Source: Telmatactis stephensoni | Lineage: Eukaryota; Cnidaria; Anthozoa; Actiniaria; Isophelliidae | NCBI GenBank assembly: GCA_029948255.1 | Contig: JALIZF010001870.1 | Coordinates: forward strand, 311,001-375,000 | Length of the DNA: 64,000 nt | Direction of reading: 5' to 3' | Shown here: positions 56,226-64,000 of the stretch, piece after piece | How the letters are laid out: each line of letters opens with the position of its first letter | Numbering within the stretch: the stretch's first letter is position 1 | Made by a program: the position numbers and the translations under genes | The notes under the pieces: generated by a model | Databases searched by the model: none | What the model saw: only the letters and a program-made list of their open reading frames with translations | Told to the model about the DNA's origin: nothing

Positions 56226-56995
56226 TTAGAGTACTGCAGTGAGTTTTCAGTTTCTCAGAAATCCTGTCAAATCCATCAAGTCTTCCAAATCTAACTTAAG
56301 CTTATTTTACTTCGTTATATCCAAAGTACACAAACCGTATCACTGGTACTCTTAAAGGATCAAAGTTAATCCTACTATTATTCATGTAATAAAACTTTTA
56401 CATTCATTTATGAAAACTCCAAGAAGAGAAGAAGAACGCCGAGTTTTGATCTATAAAATCTACGGCAAGTTTCGAAATATTTGGCGATTTGGTCGCAAAT
56501 CTGGCGAGCCTTGCCCAGCTCGGAACGAAAAGAACCTAGTACCCTCGCGAGTCAGAACGGACTGTCATGTAAACATGAATTAATGAATTTTTTGCCCAGC
56601 CTCCATGCGTCTCATCCGAAACTAAATCATGTGAAACCTGTTCCGTGACGGGCAAAAAACAAAAAATACGAAAAACAAAAAACAAATAAACAGACACGAT
56701 TTCTTCAAATTGTCGCTGCTTTTAACACTGACAATCACCATCCAATAAAGGTTTGAGTTAAAATAACCTTTAGCGGTTTTGCACCGATTTTTGTAAAAGT
56801 ACAAGCGTCTATCCGTAAACACCCTAAAAGGTACCTTTTGGCCCTTATCGTCCCGGACCAAAATGTATCGGAGTCCCAACCCCTAACAGAATGTGAAAAA
56901 ATGAAAAGAGCGCTTCGACCGCAATCCATGGGCATGGTAACAGCGGTTGTCTTCTGCGCATACAAATTCAGCGCCAAATATGCGCACTAATTTCC

Positions 56996-57006
56996 AACAT
57001 GGCGGC
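56996..57006 (+). promoter_or_regulatory. YY1-type element overlapping the MRPL47 start codon
   Basis: AACATGGCGGC matches the YY1 consensus (AAnATGGCGGC), with the initiator ATG inside it. This arrangement is known from TATA-less housekeeping promoters and implies a very short 5' UTR. Confidence 0.55.
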
Positions 57007-59821
57007 TGCCTTGAGGTCATTTTGTTGCAGAATCCCTCAAAATATTACACATTTTCAAAGGTACAACTTCAATTTCGAGACAATTATTAATGTACAAACA
57101 AAAACCGTTAAATTAGGTGCTGAATTTTTACCTTCAATGTGCAGATCTGTTCCGATTCTTTCGCGAGGTTTCAAGACAACTTTGTCAAATCGTGGTTTGG
57201 AGGAGTTCTTTCCTCCGGGTGTTTTAGAGAAAGGAGAATTGGCCCCTGAAGTCGTAAAAACAGGTAAATTTAACCATAATTTACAGAATGGCATATCTAT
57301 CTCAAGCTTGGTTCTCGTGTCAGAATTTCTACACCTCGAATGCAAATCCGAAGTCAAAACGAGGCCCTCTTTTCTCGTGCTACAAAACCACATTTCCCTA
57401 GGGTCTTTTTACATTAAATAATTATTTGTAGAGTTCTCGCTGTCAGTTTTTCTTGGGAGTTCCACCTTGCTGATTTCTAGTGTGCATAGAATATTTATTA
57501 GAATGTAGTGGTAGTGTGTGTGAGAGTACAGTGTTCCCAGCTTCATGTGCAAGTCATAGAAGGTATGTAAAATATATAAACAGTTATTTATTCTCAGTAC
57601 ATACCTAGCACATTCCTAGTTCAGACCTTTAGTACCTCAGATTATCTATATTTTCAAGTTGCTTGATTTGATATATTGTACAGTGTAGCTTTCCTTTGAT
57701 CTGTAGGAAGAAGGTGGAGAGCAGGAGAGCTTAGAATAAAATCAAATGAAGATTTACAAAAACTGTGGTTAGTGTATATTTGATTCCCTGAAGACACGCC
57801 ATGCTTCCTAATTTCTCTTTTGTACAGGAAGGAAAAGGGAACTCCCTTTGAACTACAAGAAGATATGTTTGGTTGTGATATAGTTTCCTGTACCAGCCTG
57901 GGTCCAGTTGTTTGAAAGTGGTTTAGTGCTAACCAGATCTAAGAAAACCATAGACCTAATCGGCTAATGCATTGCTATATACGTTTCCACCCAATTCAAA
58001 ACCTCTGGGAATAAGAACTTTTGTTCCAAAAATTTCCACGAGATAAAAGACAAAGAATTATATTCCCAGACTTTTGAATTGGGTGGAAACGTACCTAATA
58101 GCAACGCGTTAGCCAATTGGGTCTATCGTTGTAACCCTTGGCTTTTAAAATCAATCCTAACCCGCTTTTGAAGAACTGGGCCTTGTAGCATACCAACAAT
58201 ATAATGGAAGACAGTGTAATTATTAGAGTAGTTTTCATGAGTGGGAAACTTACTGCACCATACCGTGACCGGTATGTCAACACCATAATGCATGGCTGTA
58301 AAACATTCAGAATTCCTGACGTATTGGTACCATGCAGTGACTGTGCTGTCTTCTCAGTCATACAAAATCTGCTCTTAGCAGATTTCACACTGTACAGTCT
58401 ATTCTCTTTAGTAGTAATTATCTTTTCTCACACCCATGAGATGTGACTATTTCCATGTCATTCTGTTCACTCTTTGATTCTGAGCATTAACGAGTAAAAT
58501 TATACTATGTTGGTTACTTACTTACTTGATGTTTTGCATGGTTTGTAGGTATGTATTGCTAAAGGAAAGGAATATGTTGAACACCTTAATGCATGAGGCC
58601 AAGCGGCAAGGTGTTGCCATGCCCTCTCCTGAAAGATATCATAAGGTAGCTTTCAACATACATGTATCTTGTTGACTTCACATTGGCCTAGTGGTATACT
58701 GTAGTTTATGAATACAATTTAACTTGTAAATATTTTGGTAGATCAAGAAATCCATGGCTGCAATTAAGCTGGTGTTAGGAGAAAGAGTAAGTAGAAATTC
58801 ATAGTTCTAATATTTATTTCTAGTTGTACCATGCACTAGCCAGTCTAGAGTGAAAAGTCTGCTGTAACAAAGCTCATTTGTGACCACTATTGTATTTGTA
58901 TACTTTTTTTTCTCATTGCCCTCCAATTAGTATTTAAACTAGACGCACACGTGCGTTCACTCGTGCCCCGGAAGCCCCCTTATAGGAGAGGCTTCAATGA
59001 CCAGCCCCGTTCGTACTCTTCCCCGAGCCGTTTCACGCATTCTTCACTTAACCATAACATAATAAAGACCTTTTTTGACCTTTTTAAAGAATATCTGATT
59101 AGTCAATTTGTCTGTCAGCAGCTATTAGTCGACATGCAAAATATTACCAGCGAATATACCAGTTTATTCAACTTTTAATTTCACTATGTGTCTCAATTGT
59201 TTGCTGTAAAGACTTCTACAACGGCGTTTTTAACAAAATAACAAATCGTGAATATTTTCGTTCATGTTTCGGATGTTTTAAATAATAAAAGACGTTACGT
59301 GACCAACAAGGTCAATGGAACCTATCCGTTCCATGCAATGGTCTGCTTTAGAATTCCGTATTAAAATTCAGTACAAAAACCTCTCAAGATCTCTTGAATG
59401 CTTGAATGAGGAATACAATTGACTTGCTTCTACGTATGTTCGTTTAGCAACATGTAGGATGAGAAATTCGTAGATTCACAGCTCATAGGAAATACTCAGT
59501 TTATCCATGTTTATCGCGAGGGTTCTCTTTCAAGTACTCCATTTAGAGTTCGATATTTGGTCAAAGTATTGGAGATGAAGCTCAAAATAACAGCCCATTC
59601 TGAAGCTCATATAAGTATATAGGTATATCTCGAGTTAAAAGCTCCAAATTACATTGTTCTACTGCAGGAAAAGCCTGTCTCTGAAAGCTATTTTCTTTAT
59701 AGTCGGCCATCTTGCATTCCTCAAGTTCCTGGCTTGCGTTCGCTGTCGCTCAAAGGTGATGAATGAAGGGCATTGTTTTTACGTTCTTAACCAATCAGAA
59801 GTAGCTGAGGACGAACAGAGG

Positions 59822-59852
<31 letters not shown>

Positions 59853-60355
59853 ATTTGCAGTTTATAACTCGTTCCCGGCCTAAAGGCCTGGGCACGAGTA
59901 ATAAGAGATACATGTGAGATGAGAGAATCCTCCTATGCTGATTGGATGATTGCTCAGTAAAAAGTATGTGAATTAATACATTATACTGTAGCTAGTCATA
60001 CTTTTGGGTTTTGCACAGCTTCTAGACTGTAAAATTAATATTGCCCCACCCTTTTTGATATTTGAGAGATATGTCAGGTCTAGTTCATAAAATGCTTATA
60101 TGATTATTTTAATAGGAGAGAGCACTCCAAAACCTTGAGAGCCAAGTTTGGGCACTTGATAAACAAGCTGAAGAAGAGAAGAATAAAAAATTACTGTCAA
60201 TGGCTGATGACTTGTCTAATGAAAATAGAGAGCAGCAGCCTTCGACAGAAGCTGTGATATTACAAATGACTGAGGACAATATTAGTAAAGAACAATTACA
60301 ATCCCAGAAGGAAGAGGGAAAATCTGACTTGTCTCCAGATTTGAGACCTACATGA
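56999..60355 (+). CDS. MRPL47: Mitochondrial ribosomal protein uL29m (MRPL47), complete, five exons, 235 aa
   Basis: Exons are 56999-57263, 57707-57767, 58549-58645, 58742-58786 and 60116-60355; all borders are GT-AG and the phases agree. The N-terminal ~57 residues are basic with few acidic residues, as for a mitochondrial targeting sequence. The family signatures follow: [60 protein letters not shown]. The helical hairpin of uL29 lies in [18 protein letters not shown] and the following [18 protein letters not shown]. The protein belongs to the large mitoribosomal subunit near the exit tunnel. Length matches animal MRPL47 (about 250 aa), with a slightly extended acidic tail. The start is set by the YY1/ATG arrangement. 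Intron 4 carries a ~0.9 kb element. Confidence 0.95.
57953..58123. mobile_element. MITE with GACCTAATCGGCTAATGC ends, TA target duplication
   Basis: Arms GACCTAATCGGCTAATGCATTGC and the inverse of GCAACGCGTTAGCCAATTGGGTC are flanked by TA. The subterminal CACCCAATTCAAAACCTCTGG is also inverted in the other arm. A related, end-worn copy is at 48503-48656. It lies in an MRPL47 intron. Confidence 0.8.
58962..59900. mobile_element. ~0.94 kb element with ACTCGTGCCC ends and internal poly(A) run, in MRPL47 intron 4
   Basis: The left end ACTCGTGCCCCGGAAGCC and right end GGCCTGGGCACGAGT are inverted over about 11 bp. A pure A run of about 31 sits at 59822-59851, close to the right end, next to the palindrome GGCCTAAAGGCC. 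No coding capacity is visible. The boundaries are tentative. Confidence 0.4.
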
Positions 60356-60511
60356 TTTGTAGTTAGAAGATAGATAACAAAATTAATGTGAAATACTTAA
60401 TATCTAATTGTTGAGAATAGAGCAGCATATGGCTTCAAACATGTATATGTATAGAGCATTTATGGCAGGAAAAGAGGTTTATACTATAATATTTCCATCA
60501 AATAGATGGTA

Positions 60512-60724
60512 ATCATGAACAATCTGCACTGTACAGTAAGTGGTCAGTAACTCAGTTTGTCAACCACTTACCCTTACCTTACCATTATCTTACCGTCATC
60601 TTAGGCTTACTGTTACCTTACTGTTACCTTACTGACCACTTACATTGTACCATTACCTTATTGACAACTTACTATTACCTTACTGACCATTTACTGTATG
60701 GTGCAGATTGTCCATGATTACCAA
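60512..60724. mobile_element. Foldback element with GTAAGGTAATGG-type internal repeats, copy 1
   Basis: Arms GGTAATCATGAACAATCTGC and the inverse of GCAGATTGTCCATGATTACC bound an interior of ACCTTACTGTTACCTTACTG repeats. A related copy in the opposite sense occupies about 63420-63645 (shared ACTTACTGTACAGTACAGATTG). It lies just after MRPL47. Confidence 0.75.
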
Positions 60725-61367
60725 ACAGACTGATCTTGAGCTAGACTGATTCCATGAGTCATTCTGTTGGCTCCTCAGTTGGGCTTGCTGTGGTGGTTGC
60801 TAACACTGGTATGGATGTTAGTAGTAGACTCTAAACCTATTGTTTCTACTAGTACTCAGTCAACTTTATTCTGTCACAAGAGTGAAAACTAAGTACTTAT
60901 TGACTGATTGGGAGGGCCAGACGGGAAAATATTTGGCTCAAGGTCATGCCATACAGCCTGAGCAAAGTGAGGTCCATACAAAATAATCATCAAGAGGCAT
61001 ACTTATGGAAGCAGTCTACAGCTAGTCCAAGCAGTGATGGCTACTTCAAATTTTTGGAAGAAAGATATTCTGAAATTTCTTAGAACTCTTGAAATGAAAT
61101 ATTTGCTTGTTTTTGGGTGGTCTTATAATGGGAAAGCATAAATACATATATGTCATATTCAATAATGTAATATATTTTTGGAAGAAAATATTGCTTAAGA
61201 AAATATTTATTGCATCTTTATTCACAAAGGCATCTGTTTCACTGTCGAGTATTCTACTTCATTTACAGATATTTTGTGGCTGATTTAGAACTAAAAGTTT
61301 ATCTAAAGGCTATTTATATCTTACAGACTACTTTCATTGATAATTTTAGTAATAAATGTATGCTTCA

Positions 61368-61502
61368 TCGAGTGTGAAATATAAACTTGGAAAAATCCGA
61401 GATTGAACCCACAACCTTCAGATTTGCTGGTTCAATCCCCACTGGGGGCTCGGATTTTTCCAAGTCTTTATTTCACACTCGATGAAGCATACATTAAATT
61501 TA
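61368..61502. mobile_element. Near-perfect palindrome (~50 bp arms) with a tRNA B-box-like word
   Basis: Arms TGTATGCTTCATCGAGTGTG and CACACTCGATGAAGCATACA continue through CTTGGAAAAATCCGAG / CTCGGATTTTTCCAAG. The loop holds GGTTCAATCCC, matching the pol III B-box GGTTCRANYCC. The loop also pairs with GGATTGAACCC-like sequence, so this may be coincidence. Confidence 0.7.
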
Positions 61503-62040
61503 TAACTAACATTTTTCCAAGTGACAATTCCATTCATTTACTTTGACTTTGTTTAGTAATGCTTTTGAAAAGCTCTGCTTGGATGTAATTTATTTTTTCT
61601 TTCTATAAATAACTATTCATACTAAGTGGTATTTGTCACTTGCTAATCATAAACTAAACTTTCTAAAACACTTTTCTCTGCTCCATGTTATTCCTTTTTC
61701 TCCACTTCAAATGAGGATAGGACTAACACACGTCCTAAAGCAACAGCTATAAACCGAGACTTCTATTAACTCCAAAAGAAATGTACAGAAACTTGTTAGA
61801 CAGGCACCTTGCAAACTTCATGAGAAGCTTATTTACTGAACAAAATAAACATAAATTAAAGGTGCCAGTTTATTCTCTGATAATCTAATAAAATGTTAAA
61901 TACCCTAAAAGGTACCAGATCACTGATTTTGACCCATAAAAGGTACATGTACAACAAGCATCCCCCAAAAATATATGGGAGTCCCTCTTCGCTTCACCTC
62001 CCTACTGGCTATAAACAAAGGTTTACTGAATTTGGAGGGT

Positions 62041-62187
62041 TGTCCAATACCCTGACAAATTTATGCATAGCATTGTATTGTATTATATTCACATAACAAT
62101 AGATTAACAATACAATACAATTGAGAACGACGCAATACAATAGAATGCAATACAATGCTATGCATAAATTTGTCAGAGTATTGGACA
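62041..62187. mobile_element. 147 bp MITE with TGTCCAATACCCTGACAAAT ends
   Basis: The left arm (TGTCCAATAC, then GACAAATTTATGCATAGCAT) and right arm are inverted over about 45 bp around a TATTGTATT-rich core. It lies between the MRPL47 and Rubicon-like genes. Confidence 0.8.
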
Positions 62188-62350
62188 AGTAAGGGCTTTT
62201 GGCACATTTTGACAGGGATATAAAATATTATGTACATGTATGGCTGTGTAATAACACTGTGTAATGATTTAATTCCCATAATCCTAACAAGTGTATATAT
62301 TATACATGTGTAAACAAAAGGTGAAAGTTTGCTATTATAAATATGTTGTT

Positions 62351-63883
62351 CTATTCCCATGGTGAATTGAATTCCAAAGTGTTGGACTCCAGTACTTTAG
62401 CAGCAAGTTGTTTGTGTCTGCGTACACACTTTGGACATTTCCTGTCAGCAATGCATGCCTTATGGAATACAGCTTTACATTTGGGGCACTGAAACATGAA
62501 CATAATAATGAATGCAAGGATGGACTGAAGAATACATGAATAATTTTGAGTGACTAATCAGAACAATGAATTCAAAATACTTTTTAAATCATGATTTAAT
62601 TTTTTCAAAAAGGTATATAAAACTTACTTGTGTAGTAAACTTGATTTGAAATGGATAAATAATCTTGGGGTCGTTGCAGAATTCACAAATAAAACCTTTC
62701 TGACAGCACAGCTGGAAATAATTTAGTTAGTTTGGGTTAGCAAGTGGAAATATTACCTAAAGAGTAACATACCAAATCTCTTTGGCCAACAGTCAGTAAG
62801 GTAGTGACAGTTGGCAGCACTTCACTGACAGTCAACCAACAAGTAACCAACATATTTTCTGCCAACAAACCATCCACATGCCCGTCGTAAATTTTCAAAA
62901 ATACCCCTATTTATGTAAAAGATACATGAAGCCTTTTAAGAAGGGCGTGGCTGGACGATTTTTAACCACTAAGAGATACCAGTGACCAGCAAGCTAATGA
63001 ACATTATGATGAACATAAAATTGAACGGTCGACATGCATCCTTTTACAATGGAGCCCCCCCCCAGGGGGGCAACAAACAAACAACTGTCAGCTGATAAGA
63101 TTTGGTTCATTGTTTTTTTACTTTTTCCTTACCTGACATTTGTAGACATGCTTTTTACAGTAAGATATCACCTTCTTCAGGTGATGTGCAAGTTGTCCTG
63201 AATTTGTTTGGATCAAATCCTGAGAAGAACATCATTAAAAGTATAAAGAAAAAAGAAATTAACTTTGTTTGTGGACTTTCTGCCCACTATTTGTGCACTG
63301 TTTCTCAACATTTGGCTAGTTAACCACAACGGCATAGTATTCAACACTTATACTGCCAATATTGTACATTTAAATAAAGTACTGACATTGCTAATAGTAC
63401 ACCATACAGTATTGTAATTAAGTGGTTGGTAAGTGGTCAATAAGACAGTGGTAGGTATGTGGTCAACAAATGATCAAATAAGTGCTGGTAAGTGGTTGGT
63501 AAGTGGTCTAGGAGTGGTCGATAAGTGAATAAGTGGTCAGTAAGGTAATGGTAAGATAATGGTAATGCTGCAACAGTAAGTGGTCGACAAACTGAGTTAC
63601 TGCATAACCACTTACTGTACAGTACAGATTGTTCACTATAAGCCTTAAATTGAAAAATAAACACACAGTTGCTGTTCAAAGCAAAAAGCAACAAACAAAC
63701 ACCTAAGTGGATACTGCTTGTAGGAACTAAAACAATGCCCTATTTCCTCACCAACAGTGAGTATTGGTGGATGTCATCCCACAGATATTCACGTGGCCAG
63801 ATTCTTCTTCTTACTTCTTCTGCTATTGGTTCCTTACATGTGAACAGGAAGCCTTTTAAATGAAGAAGCTGTGTTCTTAACAT
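62351..63883 (-). CDS. Rubicon-homology (RH) zinc-binding domain protein, C-terminal four exons (gene continues beyond window end)
   Basis: On the - strand, exons 63883-63752, 63219-63133, 62711-62628 and 62488-62351 join in phase 0 and encode about 147 residues plus stop. They contain LLHLKGFLFTC, WPREYLWDDIHQYSL, a linker helix, KKHVYKCQLCCQKGFICEFC, IIYPFQIKF and CPKCKAVFHKACIADRKCPKC. These Cys/His pairs are the zinc ligands of the RH domain, which binds Rab7 on late endosomes and lysosomes in Rubicon, Pacer, PLEKHM1 and DEF8. LLHLK..L.TC, GFICEFC and FHKAC look closest to Rubicon (RUBCN), a negative regulator of autophagy, but PLEKHM or DEF8 cannot be excluded without the N-terminal domains. 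The tail after the last zinc motif is short (about 24 residues). Confidence 0.85.
63420..63645. repeat. Foldback element with GTAAGTGGTC repeats, copy 2
   Basis: It contains GTAAGTGGTTGGTAAGTGGT and GTAAGGTAATGGTAAGATAA words and ends ACTTACTGTACAGTACAGAT, matching the 60512-60724 element in reverse. It lies in the intron between Rubicon-like exons 63752-63883 and 63133-63219. Confidence 0.65.
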
Positions 63884-64000
63884 CTGCAGAAGAATTAGAC
63901 AATCAGTGAATATATAGACTTCAATGATAAATTCAGGATAAATTAGATATTACCAATTCTATTCTTCAATTTAAATTTGTTCTCACTCACAAAAAGAGGT

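Noticed and set aside
61420..61450. Possible tRNA gene at the GGTTCAATCC word
   Set aside because: No A-box, acceptor stem or anticodon arm can be drawn. The word lies in the loop of a long palindrome.
1..64000. CRISPR arrays, operons, prophage or bacterial insertion sequences
   Set aside because: The spliceosomal introns, AATAAA signals and animal gene families show a eukaryotic chromosome. The regular repeats seen lack spacer structure.

Overview
The window is nuclear DNA from an animal. It is AT-rich, with many-exon genes that use GT-AG introns, AATAAA signals and dozens of short palindromic (MITE-like) elements. The gene content (a full HPS3, a mitochondrial uL29m, a Rubicon-type zinc-finger protein) fits any metazoan. 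The small, repeat-laced introns and an arminin/periculin-style cationic peptide precursor suggest an anthozoan cnidarian such as a stony coral; that is inference.

0.4-29.4 kb: the last 18 coding exons of HPS3 (BLOC-2 subunit) on the + strand, about 650 residues, with every exon junction in phase. Its introns host other genes. The ~4 kb intron at 3.6-7.6 kb holds two tandem copies of a small protein with an N-terminal acylation signal (4.0 and 6.1 kb). The 14.2 kb intron at 13.4-27.6 kb holds a five-exon gene (22.6-24.8 kb) for a secreted precursor: signal peptide, about 38-residue-equivalent acidic charge in the propiece, then a ~98-residue domain with 15 Cys and about 32 Arg/Lys. This gene is the best candidate for an undescribed system, probably host defence. 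The same intron carries CRE clusters and three copies of a YY1-like plus CRE block. One HPS3 intron begins with a ~150 bp minisatellite that copies the splice donor.

32.8-55.0 kb: six single-exon genes (five on the - strand) for mostly disordered, basic, Ser-rich proteins. One has ankyrin repeats. Three carry RVxF-type protein phosphatase 1 docking motifs, and two of these share an N-terminal pattern that looks homologous. Two of the six are broken by single frameshifts. RFX X-box palindromes occur among them. A + strand terminal exon meets the ankyrin gene tail to tail with overlapping stop codons.

57.0-60.4 kb: MRPL47 (uL29m), complete in five exons, with a YY1 motif over the start codon. 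62.3-63.9 kb: the last four exons of a Rubicon-homology-domain gene on the - strand, cut by the window end. The rest is introns and intergenic DNA dominated by foldback elements, minisatellites and microsatellites.
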